Below are positions 25,470 through 33,114 of a DNA stretch of 64,000 bases, one piece after another. The notes under the pieces were generated by a model that saw only the letters and a program-made list of their open reading frames with translations, made no database searches and had not been told where the DNA came from. This DNA comes from Clostridium bowmanii (GTDB lineage: Bacteria; Bacillota; Clostridia; Clostridiales; Clostridiaceae), in NCBI RefSeq assembly GCF_018861315.1, contig NZ_JAHLDL010000010.1:62001-126000 (forward strand), in the 5' to 3' direction. The position numbers were made by a program, and so were the translations under genes. Position 1 is the first letter of the stretch, and every line of letters starts with the position of its first letter.

Positions 25470-25655
25470 TTATAAATTCTTTTCGTAAGACTCAACCATT
25501 TTTTTAACCATTTGTCCGCCAATTGAACCTGCTTCTCTAGAAGTTAATTCTCCATTGTATCCATCTTTCAAAGTAACTCCAACTTCACTAGCTGCTTCCA
25601 TTTTAAACTTATTTAGTCCTTCTCTTGCTTGTGGTACTAATGTTCTGTTTGCCAT
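25470..25655 (-). CDS. Alpha/beta-type small acid-soluble spore protein
   Basis: 61 residues with both family signatures: the germination-protease site region KMEAASEVGV, where GPR cuts after Glu, and the DNA-contact segment around LTSREAGSIGGQMVKKMV. These proteins coat spore DNA and protect it from UV and heat, then are degraded at germination to supply amino acids. AGGAGG precedes the ATG. Expression should be forespore-specific; the upstream region is conserved in a second locus near 33.0 kb, which supports a real promoter there. Confidence 0.96.
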   Translation of the reverse strand: MANRTLVPQAREGLNKFKMEAASEVGVTLKDGYNGELTSREAGSIGGQMVKKMVESYEKNL

Positions 25656-25701
25656 ATATATTACCTCCTCTTTATATAATAATGATTTTCATTTTCATTG
25701 T

Positions 25702-25729
25702 TATATTGTTCATTATCATAAAGAAATAC
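25702..25729 (-). promoter_or_regulatory. Probable forespore promoter of the SASP gene
   Basis: On the minus strand GTATT (25725-25729), 16 bases, CAATATA (25702-25708), loosely fitting sigma-G/sigma-F patterns. The same boxes with the same spacing occur at 32938-32965, within a block of about 70 conserved bases. Confidence 0.45.
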
Positions 25730-25922
25730 TCGTAGTAATTTAAGTCTATATTATTAAAATAATGTAAAAATGGTGAGTTATGCTAGATAAATACAAAATT
25801 CATATATATTTTAAACAAATTTTACATACGTACATTCTTATTTATTTTTATAAACGTCAAGTTTTGTAAGTCATATGTTCCTTCCACCTAATGATGTACA
25901 ATTTATAATTACACCATAGTTG

Positions 25923-26651
25923 TTACAATTTATTTGAAATATTTAACATGTTTTTATCAGTGCTATCTAATCCCTTATTAAGTCTCTTTAATGCTCTCTT
26001 TTCGATTCTAGAAACATAGGACCTAGAAATTCCTAGAATCAATGAAATTTCTCTTTGAGTTCTAGGGTTGTCATCAAGTAATCCATAGCGCATTTGAATT
26101 ATTGTTTTTTCTCTATCCATCAAATTAAAGTTTATGTTATCATAAAGCTTTTGATTTTGCATTTTGTTTTCTACTATCTCAAAGATAGAATCTTCATCAC
26201 TCCTCAATACATCGATAAGGGACATCTCATTTCCTTCTTTATCCGTGCCAATAGGATCCTGTAAGTACACATCCCCCTTTGTTTTCTTATTATTACGAAT
26301 AAGCATGAGAATCTCATTTTCTATGCACCTTGCAGCAAAGGCGGCAAGCCTTACGCCCTTACTTATATCAAAGGCTTCAATTGCTTTAATAAGTCCCACC
26401 GTTCCAATAGATATGAGGTCATCTACATCTTTTCCTGGATATGAATATTTTTTTACTATATGCGCGACTAGTCTCAAGTTCCGTTCAACTAATATGCCTT
26501 TAGCTAGTAAATCCCCCTCCTTAAATTTTGTTAAATAGGATTTCTCTTCTTCTTCCCCTAATGGTTGAGGGAATGAACTACTGCCAGTTATATAAGCTGT
26601 TAAAAACGTGATATTTCCAATCATATCTAATAAACAATTTATGGAAAACAA
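25923..26651 (-). CDS. Sigma-K-like sporulation sigma factor (paralogue 1)
   Basis: 242 residues from a TTG start; AGGAGG is seven bases upstream and the paralogue starts in the same way. An N-terminal hydrophobic pro-sequence (about 1-25) precedes SSFPQPL, the conserved junction near which SpoIVFB cuts pro-sigma-K. Regions 2 (NLRLVAHIVKKYSYPGKDVD, DLISIGTVGLIKAIEAFD) and 4 (TQREISLILGISRSYVSRIE) are intact, so it should direct mother-cell transcription late in sporulation. It is about three-quarters identical to the gene at 31017-31721. Region 2.4 differs slightly (LAAFAARC instead of LATYATRC). Confidence 0.9.
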   Translation of the reverse strand: MFSINCLLDMIGNITFLTAYITGSSSFPQPLGEEEEKSYLTKFKEGDLLAKGILVERNLRLVAHIVKKYSYPGKDVDDLISIGTVGLIKAIEAFDISKGVRLAAFAARCIENEILMLIRNNKKTKGDVYLQDPIGTDKEGNEMSLIDVLRSDEDSIFEIVENKMQNQKLYDNINFNLMDREKTIIQMRYGLLDDNPRTQREISLILGISRSYVSRIEKRALKRLNKGLDSTDKNMLNISNKL

Positions 26652-26680
26652 AGATGTTCCTCCTAATAGAGCTTCTTAAA

Positions 26681-26708
26681 ATAATATGCTTTCTTTTATT
26701 AAAAATGC
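26681..26708 (-). promoter_or_regulatory. Conserved upstream element, possible sigma-E promoter
   Basis: On the minus strand GCATTTT (26702-26708), 13 bases, CATATTAT (26681-26688). The second sigma-K-like gene has GTAATTTT, 12 bases, CATATTAT in the same place. CATAnnnT resembles a sigma-E -10 box, and sigK is known to be read by sigma-E. Confidence 0.4.
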
Positions 26709-26887
26709 CTATACATATAATTTAAAATTTTACCGAGCTACCTATACTTAATTACTTACTTATTTATTTCCATGCATCCAACTTCAGAGGGGCTTGAGCC
26801 GCTCAGTATCTCCACCCTCAGCTAATGTTTTTGTTCTATATAAATTCATGAAAAAGGAAAAGTTTCATGCTGAAACCAGGCTACACG

Positions 26888-26930
26888 ACAAAAAAACTAC
26901 TGAAATATATTTCTATAACTTTCAGTAGTT
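26888..26930 (-). terminator. Terminator of the redox operon; repeated element
   Basis: Perfect 11-base arms AACTACTGAAA / TTTCAGTAGTT, then seven T on the minus strand. It is the partner of the hairpin at 15104-15146. The rest of 26709-27005 includes a slightly GC-richer patch (26776-26830) that I cannot identify. Confidence 0.8.
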
Positions 26931-27005
26931 CCCACTCTCCATAAGAAACCCTATTTGAGTTGGCGCCGCCCATTGCATAGAGTCAATGATTACTTTATTT
27001 CTATA

Positions 27006-28118
27006 TTACTGCTCTTGTTTCAATGCATTCATAAATTTCTCAACGGATCTTAAGTTTTTATGTATTGGAGTACTATGTGAACACTTTTTTTCACATAAAC
27101 CACAGTTAATACATGTCTTTTCGATACTTCCTCCCACTTTATCTTGATACTCTTTAAAAACTTCAAGCGCTATATTAGACATTCCATATTGATCATAATA
27201 AGCATAAGAATTAAAAATTTTATTTATTTCAATTCCCTTAGGACAGGGAGAACAATAACCACAATTACAACATATTACACGAGGATTTGCAGGATTAAAT
27301 TCCGTTTGCTTGAAATACTTTTCAATTTCTGTATAATCATATTTTTTTAAATCTTCAGAAACCTTACAAACTATATCCAGGAAGTCTTTACTCTCCAATT
27401 GGAAGATTACCTCGTCAAAAACGGATTGTGACATAAAATACCTGGTTGCGATCTCACTAGCAGTAATATTTTCAATCACATGTGATTTGCTTAATATATT
27501 TTTTGGAAGTAATTTCTTTCCTGCATCAACTAGACCTCCGCCGACTATTGTTATTCCAGAGTTTTTAAGTTCGCTTAGCAATTCTTTTTGAGCTTCCAAT
27601 GTGGGTATAAAGTAGATCATTACTGTATCTATAATATTATTTGAGCCTTTTAAAACCTCCTTTGCAGAAAAAAGATTAAGTGGAGTGAAAATGATTCCTA
27701 TGTGATGCACTCTTCCTTCTTCTTTTGCCATTTTTGCTTGTATCAACTGTTGTGGCAACAATCCTTCCTCAACACTATCCGCATATAAATATAAACAATC
27801 TAAGTATTCAGTTCTTAAATCCATTAAAGAACGATTTAAACAAAATTCAAAAGGATTTTCTAACGGCAAGGTTTCATCAAAATAAGGATAATTAGTTGAC
27901 AACTTTATAAATTTTCTTACTGGCTCTAAAACCCTCCCTAAAAAACGTTCACATGTTCCACCTATATATTGAGGTGATGTTGTGAAGTTTCTTATACCTT
28001 GAGAGTATGCGTCTTTTACTAAACTCTCTGCCAGTGGCTCATTCATTACTAACTTGTCTTTATCATAGTAAAAAGGTAATGAAATAGTTGTTGCTGTTAA
28101 TTTACTATTTATTTGCAT
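27006..28118 (-). CDS. Aldo/keto reductase-like protein with C-terminal 2x[4Fe-4S] domain
   Basis: 370 residues from ATG 28118, which follows GTAGGAGATG and overlaps the previous stop; a longer frame start lacks support. An aldo/keto reductase-like barrel (about 20-270: EYLDCLYLYADSVEEGL, GRVHHIGI) is followed by Cys clusters CNCGYCSPCPKG and CINCGLCEKKC, which would hold two iron-sulfur clusters. This architecture is common in anaerobes as ferredoxin-dependent oxidoreductases of unknown substrate. The barrel lacks an obvious AKR DxxxxY catalytic tyrosine context, so activity may differ. It is the last gene of the MarR-led operon. Confidence 0.85.
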   Translation of the reverse strand: MQINSKLTATTISLPFYYDKDKLVMNEPLAESLVKDAYSQGIRNFTTSPQYIGGTCERFLGRVLEPVRKFIKLSTNYPYFDETLPLENPFEFCLNRSLMDLRTEYLDCLYLYADSVEEGLLPQQLIQAKMAKEEGRVHHIGIIFTPLNLFSAKEVLKGSNNIIDTVMIYFIPTLEAQKELLSELKNSGITIVGGGLVDAGKKLLPKNILSKSHVIENITASEIATRYFMSQSVFDEVIFQLESKDFLDIVCKVSEDLKKYDYTEIEKYFKQTEFNPANPRVICCNCGYCSPCPKGIEINKIFNSYAYYDQYGMSNIALEVFKEYQDKVGGSIEKTCINCGLCEKKCSHSTPIHKNLRSVEKFMNALKQEQ

Positions 28119-28735
28119 ATTTCTACATCTCCTACTTTGTATCCTATTAATTCGTATCCAGGTTTCATATCTGAATAACTCAATCTTTTTACATTTACAC
28201 CTAATTCTGAGGAAAACCATGAAATTGAGTCTAGTACACCAAATTTATTATACGCATTTATAACATAGCATTCATATACCCCTAGGGCTGTTGTTATTTG
28301 CTCTATCTTCTCTACAATATTATGCAAATTAACTTCCGTTAATTTACCTTTAGATTCTTTTACCTTAAATTTATAGTCCCATTCATACCCAACGGTATAT
28401 GCTCCTGGATAATTAAGACACCTACCTTCAGCAGGTTCTATTACCCATTCTTTTGTTATTATATTTTTTTCATTTACCGGCTCCTTTGAGAAAATACTTC
28501 CATAATAATAAATATCATTATTTTCTTCTTGTTTAAATGCAAAATACATCATTGGCGATTGACCTACCATTCCAAGAGAATTTAGTAGAACAGTTTCTCC
28601 CTGTGGTGTTATAATTTGAACATCCGTCATTCTTTCATAATAATACATTTCAGATGGGGATGTTTTGTTTGTAAGTATTTGTCGAAAAACCAACTCATCA
28701 CCTTTGTTTAATTTTTTTGTAACTCCTTTTTCCAT
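28109..28735 (-). CDS. Conserved-looking hypothetical protein of the redox operon
   Basis: 208 residues without signal peptide or membrane helix. It is beta-rich (YYGSIFSKEPVNEKN, GAYTVGYEWDYKFKVKESKG, GVYECYVINAYNKFG) and somewhat like lipoprotein-type DUF3108 domains, but I cannot name it. It overlaps the aldo/keto reductase-like gene by ten bases, which implies translational coupling, so the two products probably work together. Confidence 0.7.
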   Translation of the reverse strand: MEKGVTKKLNKGDELVFRQILTNKTSPSEMYYYERMTDVQIITPQGETVLLNSLGMVGQSPMMYFAFKQEENNDIYYYGSIFSKEPVNEKNIITKEWVIEPAEGRCLNYPGAYTVGYEWDYKFKVKESKGKLTEVNLHNIVEKIEQITTALGVYECYVINAYNKFGVLDSISWFSSELGVNVKRLSYSDMKPGYELIGYKVGDVEICK

Positions 28736-28828
28736 ATTATTATTCCTCCATTGTTAACTAGGTTAACTATATTATATTTTTTAAACGGTGTTTTACCGCC
28801 GTTCATTAATAATACTCATTTAATGCAT

Positions 28829-29533
28829 TTAATATCCTAAAAATGTATCTACCCTAATATTTTTCTTATTTACGGATTGACCTAGCAGAATGGACTTTAT
28901 AGAATCATTCATTAGCTTTGGTCCAGCTAAATAATATTTTATATCCTTATTATTAATAGCAATTTCTTTTAAACTTTTTGTCAACTCTTCATTATCTGTA
29001 AAAAAGTCTATTTGTATATGATCATCCTTTATAAATGTCTTTAGCTCATTTTCATATAAAAACTTACCTGTTCTATTAATATACAACAAATTTATTTTAC
29101 CTTTAAAATCCTTCTCTCTCATGACTATATCCTTAATCATAGATCTAAATGGTGTTATACCTATACCTCCTGCTATAAAACAAGTAGCTTTAGTAGGATC
29201 AATGTGGAACCCACCCATTGGTCCCCTAAGTATCATTTTCATACCAATATTCATTTCTAATAAGGCTTTCTTATAGTCACTTGGCTGCTTACCTATTTTC
29301 ATTGAAATCATGATTTCATTTTCTAAAGGACTAGATGCAATACTAAAGGGCCTTGTACCCTTTTTAATCTTTGTGTGTTTGACAACAAAGGCGCCATGTT
29401 GGCCTGCTTTCCATTTTAAAGGTTCACATGCATCAAATAAAAAAGTATATACATCTTCACCCTCTTTGATCACTTTTCTAAAAACTATTTCCTTTGGAAT
29501 TAGTAGTGCTTTTAAATCGCTAAATAAACTCAT
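28829..29533 (-). CDS. FAD/NAD-binding ferredoxin reductase-type oxidoreductase
   Basis: 234 residues from ATG 29533, chosen because GGGGGG lies seven bases before it (another ATG at 29548 overlaps this site). N-terminal FAD barrel (about 1-100) with GTRPFSIASSP, then the NAD(P) domain with FIAGGIGITPFRSMI and the C-terminal pocket YYLAGPKLM. There is no plant-type 2Fe-2S tail. It should pass electrons between NAD(P)H and a flavin or iron-sulfur partner, most simply the aldo/keto reductase-like and FMN proteins in the same operon. Confidence 0.88.
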   Translation of the reverse strand: MSLFSDLKALLIPKEIVFRKVIKEGEDVYTFLFDACEPLKWKAGQHGAFVVKHTKIKKGTRPFSIASSPLENEIMISMKIGKQPSDYKKALLEMNIGMKMILRGPMGGFHIDPTKATCFIAGGIGITPFRSMIKDIVMREKDFKGKINLLYINRTGKFLYENELKTFIKDDHIQIDFFTDNEELTKSLKEIAINNKDIKYYLAGPKLMNDSIKSILLGQSVNKKNIRVDTFLGY

Positions 29534-29552
29534 AGTTGTTCCCCCCATTTAA

Positions 29553-30116
29553 TTAATTGGTTGCTAAATTCTTTCCAATATTATAGGCTTTGTTTAAAAC
29601 CCCTTTTTTCTTTTGTATGGAATCTTTAGTAAAGGCTCCAAGTACAGTAATTCTCTTAATAGGTTTTATCCCCATAGCTTTTAATGATTTTTCAGTATAT
29701 CTAAAATATCTATTAAATATTAAAGGGATTGGTGCTGCTTGAGAGTAAATAAAAATAGTTTTTTTAATACCAAACCGTGGTTTATGTTTTTCATTTGTCA
29801 ATGGATAAAACCGATCCAGAAGATTTTTAAGGAGTCCTGACATTTGGTGAATGTATACTGGCGAGGACAATATTAAGTAATCTGCTTCCTTAATTTCTGC
29901 ATATACTTGTCTAAGATCATCCTGTATTACACAATGATCATGCTCTGGCTCTCTACAATACATGCAAGCTTGGCAAGGCTTTATGGTCATATCATTAAGA
30001 TAATAAATCTTAGTATCAATTTTTTTTTCAGTTGCTCCTCTAATAACTTCTTTGACAACTGTGTCAATATTACCATTTTTTCTAGGACTTCCAACAAAAG
30101 CAATTAATTTACTCAT
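29553..30116 (-). CDS. Flavodoxin-like FMN reductase (iron-sulfur flavoprotein type)
   Basis: 187 residues from ATG 30116 with an AAGGTGA site; an upstream in-frame ATG would add an unlikely 40-residue leader overlapping the regulator end. The FMN loop GSPRKNGNIDTVV and SSPVYIHQMSG are clear, and CQACMYCREPEHDHC between them is the Cys-rich segment of iron-sulfur flavoproteins or of the NADPH-FMN reductase group. It is likely an electron carrier or quinone/nitro-compound reductase. It lies between marR and the FAD oxidoreductase. Confidence 0.85.
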   Translation of the reverse strand: MSKLIAFVGSPRKNGNIDTVVKEVIRGATEKKIDTKIYYLNDMTIKPCQACMYCREPEHDHCVIQDDLRQVYAEIKEADYLILSSPVYIHQMSGLLKNLLDRFYPLTNEKHKPRFGIKKTIFIYSQAAPIPLIFNRYFRYTEKSLKAMGIKPIKRITVLGAFTKDSIQKKKGVLNKAYNIGKNLATN

Positions 30117-30235
30117 ATTTATTTTCACCTTTACCTTTCTCAAGCAAATTTTTAATTGAAGTGTCATCACAAACATCATTAAAGGGTCTCTTCCTACCTT
30201 TCTCGTTATTCCTGTTAATAACATCTTTTCAACCA

Positions 30236-30649
30236 TTATTCCTCAGTCTCTTCATTTAACTTACAAATCATTTCTGTTAGTTTCTTAGCTTCTTCATTTG
30301 AATAAATTGAAAATATATCAATTGTTAATTCATCACTTATGATTTTCATTTTTTCAACTAACTTATTACATTCTTTACATATCTCTAGGTAAGATGATCT
30401 TTTATCCTTTGGGTTGGCAACTTTAAGCACTATACCTTTTTTCTCTAACCTATTTATAATACCTGATATAGTTGGCCTGTCTGACCCTAGCCTTTGAGAT
30501 ATTTCCGCTGCAGTAATTGGCAGCCCTGATGAATGTATCTGAATAATAACTGAGAACTGAGCAGCAGTAATATCAAATTCCATTAATGCTTTATCTAGTT
30601 TATTTTTTAGATGTCTTGATGCCTTGATTATTAGGTAAGATAAATTCAT
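30236..30649 (-). CDS. MarR-family repressor
   Basis: 137 residues with the MarR winged helix (about 30-100: ITAAEISQRLGSDRPTISGI, LEKKGIVLKVANPKDKRSS). MarR proteins bind palindromes and let go on binding phenolic or oxidised ligands. It is the first gene of the redox operon, and its promoter has two near-identical palindromes, one covering the -10 box, so it almost certainly represses itself and the downstream redox genes. AAGGGGGA precedes the ATG. Confidence 0.92.
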   Translation of the reverse strand: MNLSYLIIKASRHLKNKLDKALMEFDITAAQFSVIIQIHSSGLPITAAEISQRLGSDRPTISGIINRLEKKGIVLKVANPKDKRSSYLEICKECNKLVEKMKIISDELTIDIFSIYSNEEAKKLTEMICKLNEETEE

Positions 30650-30668
30650 ATTGTCCCCCTTATATAAT

Positions 30669-30698
30669 TAGTATACTAACTATATAATAAGTATACTA
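30669..30698. promoter_or_regulatory. Double palindromic MarR operator
   Basis: TAGTATACTA at 30669-30678 and AAGTATACTA at 30689-30698, centres 20 bases apart, so two repressor dimers would sit on the same face of the helix. Confidence 0.7.
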
Positions 30699-30718
30699 AA
30701 TTAGTTTGTATTTGTCAA
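30690..30718 (-). promoter_or_regulatory. Sigma-A promoter of the marR operon
   Basis: On the minus strand TTGACA (30713-30718), 17 bases, TATACT (30690-30695). The -10 box lies inside the second palindrome. Confidence 0.85.
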
Positions 30719-30906
30719 TTCCCCCCCCTTTACCTCCTACTACCATAATAGTGTCTCGTTACATAGGGTGTTATGGCACTAAACGGGTGGCAAAAGTTGC
30801 TTTAATTTCTGCAGTTCCACCCTTAATGTTGAAAACAACAACTAATCCAACTTGTTTGTCAAAATAAAAAATGTAACAATTTTATAGAAGTGCTCTTGAA
30901 AAATTG

Positions 30907-30948
30907 AACCCTCATGTCACGAAAGTGATGTGAGGGTATTTTCTTTTT
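30907..30948. terminator. Strong hairpin between redox operon and second sigma-K-like gene
   Basis: ACCCTCATGTCAC, GAAA loop, GTGATGTGAGGGT. ATTTTCTTTTT follows on the plus strand and TTCAATTTTT on the minus strand, where it would terminate the sigma-K-like gene. The stretch 30719-30906 holds nothing I recognise. Confidence 0.75.
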
Positions 30949-31016
30949 GATGTGCATATTATTACTTGCTAAAAAACAAGTAATTTATTTTTGTTTTACA
31001 AAAAGACATCTCATTA

Positions 31017-31721
31017 TCATTTATTATCAGTATCTTTTAATTCCCTATTAAGCCTCTTTAATGCGCTCTTTTCAATTCTAGAAACATAGGATCTAGAAAT
31101 TCCTAGAATCAATGAAATTTCTCTTTGAGTTAGAGGTATACCATTAGGTACTCCATAACGCATTTGGATTATTATTTTTTCTCTACCCTTCAAAGCAAAA
31201 TTTATCTTATCATAAAGATTTTTGATTTGCATTTCATTTTCTACTATCTTAAAAATAGAATCTTCATCACCACTTAGTACGTCAATAAGAGTTATCTCAT
31301 TTCCCTCTTTATCATTACCAATAGGGTCCTGCAAGTACACGTCTCCCTTTGTTTTTTTTATATTGCGAATAAGCATGAGTATCTCATTTTCTATGCACCT
31401 TGTAGCATAGGTAGCAAGACGTGTTCCCTTACTTGTGTCAAATGAATCAATAGCTTTAATTAGTCCCACCGTTCCAATGGATATTAGATCATCCACATCT
31501 TTTCCTGGGTAGGAATATTTTTTTACTATATGTGCAACTAGTCTCAAATTTCGTTCAACGAGTATTCCTTTAGCTAGTAAATCCCCCCCCTTAAACTTCG
31601 TTAGATAGGATTTCTCTTCCTCTTCACATAATGGTTGAGGAAATGAACTATTCCCAGTAATGTAAGCTGTCAATAATGTGATGTTTCCAATAATATCTAA
31701 TAAACAATTAATGAAAAACAA
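31017..31721 (-). CDS. Sigma-K-like sporulation sigma factor (paralogue 2)
   Basis: 234 residues from TTG 31721, seven bases after GGAGG, the same start arrangement as paralogue 1. It has the pro-sequence, the SSFPQPL junction, region 2 (DLISIGTVGLIKAIDSFD, RLATYATRCIENEI) and region 4 (TQREISLILGISRSYVSRIE). It lacks the last few C-terminal residues of paralogue 1 (ends LKDTDNK). Clostridia usually have one sigK, so at least one of the two is extra unless the canonical gene is itself one of these. Confidence 0.9.
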   Translation of the reverse strand: MFFINCLLDIIGNITLLTAYITGNSSFPQPLCEEEEKSYLTKFKGGDLLAKGILVERNLRLVAHIVKKYSYPGKDVDDLISIGTVGLIKAIDSFDTSKGTRLATYATRCIENEILMLIRNIKKTKGDVYLQDPIGNDKEGNEITLIDVLSGDEDSIFKIVENEMQIKNLYDKINFALKGREKIIIQMRYGVPNGIPLTQREISLILGISRSYVSRIEKSALKRLNRELKDTDNK

Positions 31722-31750
31722 AGATGTCCCTCCAAATAGTGCTTATTAAT

Positions 31751-31778
31751 ATAATATGATTATTTTTATCAAAATTAC
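31751..31778 (-). promoter_or_regulatory. Conserved upstream element of sigma-K paralogue 2
   Basis: GTAATTTT (31771-31778), 12 bases, CATATTAT (31751-31758) on the minus strand, matching the element before paralogue 1. Its conservation in otherwise diverged flanks argues for function. Confidence 0.4.
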
Positions 31779-31851
31779 CTACAAATGAATTTTATTTAAT
31801 ATTTTATAACGGTCAGTTTAAAGTCTTACCCTTTTCATTTGGAATTACTAA

Positions 31852-32664
31852 CTATCTAACCTTATTTTCTAATCTTAACTTATCAGCTACCATAGCTATG
31901 AATTCTGAATTAGTTGGCCTGCCTTTTTCATTTTGAACAGTATATCCAAAAATCTTATTAATAGTTTCTATTTGTCCCCTACTCCATGCAACATCTATTG
32001 CATGTCTCATTGCTCTTTCTACCCTACTAGGAGTCGTATTAAATTTTTTACCTATGGAGGGATACAATTCTTTAGTAACTGCTGATAAAAGTCCAATATC
32101 ATCCACTACCATATCTATTGCTTCCCTTAAAAACATATATCCCTTTATATGGGCCGGTATTCCAATTTGATGAATGATATTAGTTATTTTAGTGATCCTA
32201 TCAGTTGATTCAATTTTATTAATTTTAATTTCGCTATTATCAAAATAAGGAATTACCTTTTTCACATCTCCTATATATATACCATCATTAACCAATTGTC
32301 TAATTCTTTCAACTAATACCTGTAGATCAAAAGGCTTTACAATATAATAATCTGCTCCTAGTGACATGGCTCTTTGAGTTATTTTATCTTGTCCAAGTGC
32401 TGATAAAACTATTATACGCGGCATTGAATCTAAATTCATTGAATTCAACTTCTCAAGAACTCCCAAACCATCAAGCTTCGGCATAATCATATCAAGTACT
32501 ACTAAATCAGGCTTTTTATCTTCAATTAATTTTAATGCTTCTTCCCCATCCTCCGCTATTCCAGTAACAACAATATCCTCCTGTAATAATATATATTCAT
32601 TTAGCAAATTACGAAATTCTTTATTGTCCTCAACTATAATTATATTTATTTTTTGTTCTTCCAT
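31852..32664 (-). CDS. Spo0A-like sporulation response regulator
   Basis: 270 residues. Receiver domain (1-125) with acidic pocket VEDN, phospho-acceptor Asp58 in [12 protein letters not shown] and Lys in VKPFD; effector domain (about 148-268) with the Spo0A recognition helix [18 protein letters not shown] and the end [18 protein letters not shown] (here GRPTNSEF). These are the family's DNA-binding residues for 0A boxes, so it should be a master regulator of sporulation entry. Canonical spo0A follows spoIVB; that gene is not here, and the neighbours are sigma factors, so I read it as a paralogue. Confidence 0.92.
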   Translation of the reverse strand: MEEQKINIIIVEDNKEFRNLLNEYILLQEDIVVTGIAEDGEEALKLIEDKKPDLVVLDMIMPKLDGLGVLEKLNSMNLDSMPRIIVLSALGQDKITQRAMSLGADYYIVKPFDLQVLVERIRQLVNDGIYIGDVKKVIPYFDNSEIKINKIESTDRITKITNIIHQIGIPAHIKGYMFLREAIDMVVDDIGLLSAVTKELYPSIGKKFNTTPSRVERAMRHAIDVAWSRGQIETINKIFGYTVQNEKGRPTNSEFIAMVADKLRLENKVR

Positions 32665-32769
32665 GCCTATAATCTCCTTTATATTTTGTATATATTTACA
32701 ATATTTTATAAATTCGACTAAAAATTGTAAAATCCTTTTAATTTAAAAATTTATTTGTAGATATTGTCC

Positions 32770-32809
32770 AATAAATAAAGTAGCCACCCTCATAATGAGA
32801 GCAGCTACT
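32770..32809 (-). terminator. Terminator-like hairpin upstream of the Spo0A-like gene
   Basis: Arms AGTAGCC / GGCAGCTACT-like (AGTAGC / GCTACT exact, inner CTCAT / ATGAG exact), followed on the minus strand by TTTATTTATT. It would end transcripts coming from the sigma-G side. Confidence 0.55.
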
Positions 32810-32889
32810 AACTAACACTTACTTTAATCGTAAGCTATTTGATATAATATGCATATATACTAAAAATATTACATTCTTAGTGATTTATT

Positions 32890-33010
32890 AAAAGGAAGCT
32901 AATTGCCTCCTCTTTATTAAATAATTATTTACATTATTATATTGTTCATTATTATAATGAAATACTCGTAGTAATTTAAGTCTATATTATTTGAATAATG
33001 CAAAAAAGGT
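32890..33010 (-). pseudogene. Scar of a second SASP locus (gene deleted, flanks kept)
   Basis: About 70 bases (32935-33010) match the SASP promoter region at 25700-25775, including GAAATACTCGTAGTAATTTA. On the other side AAAGGAAGCTAATTG (compare the SASP terminator AAAGGGAGCTAATTG) is joined directly to CCTCCTCTTTAT, the complement of the SASP ribosome-binding site. So the promoter, ribosome-binding site and terminator arm remain but the 61-codon gene is gone. No coding remains inside. Confidence 0.65.
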
Positions 33011-33094
33011 AATTTAAGTTAGTTAATTAGGCTTCTTATCTAATATATTATATAAAATAAAAATATTTAAGGTAAGTATAAAAAATGTATGGGA

Positions 33095-33114
33095 AAAGGT
33101 CCTACTAGAGGACC
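33095..33114 (-). terminator. Terminator of the sigma-G-like gene
   Basis: AGGTCC / GGACCT hairpin at the stop codon, followed by CTTTTCCC on the minus strand; the T tract is short. Confidence 0.5.

Noticed and set aside
26164-26538. 124-codon plus-strand frame opposite the sigma-K-like gene
   Set aside because: Shadow frame; the second sigma-K-like gene has a similar but shorter one, as expected from the coding sequence alone.
26776-26835. GC-richer patch that might be an RNA gene or a 21-codon gene (MNLYRTKTLAEGGD...)
   Set aside because: No tRNA or riboswitch core, no ribosome-binding site for the small reading frame, and no second copy in the window.
28770-28805. AACGG-type hairpin between the unknown protein and FAD reductase genes
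   Set aside because: No T tract on the transcribed strand and the genes on both sides look co-transcribed, so neither terminator nor regulator role can be supported.
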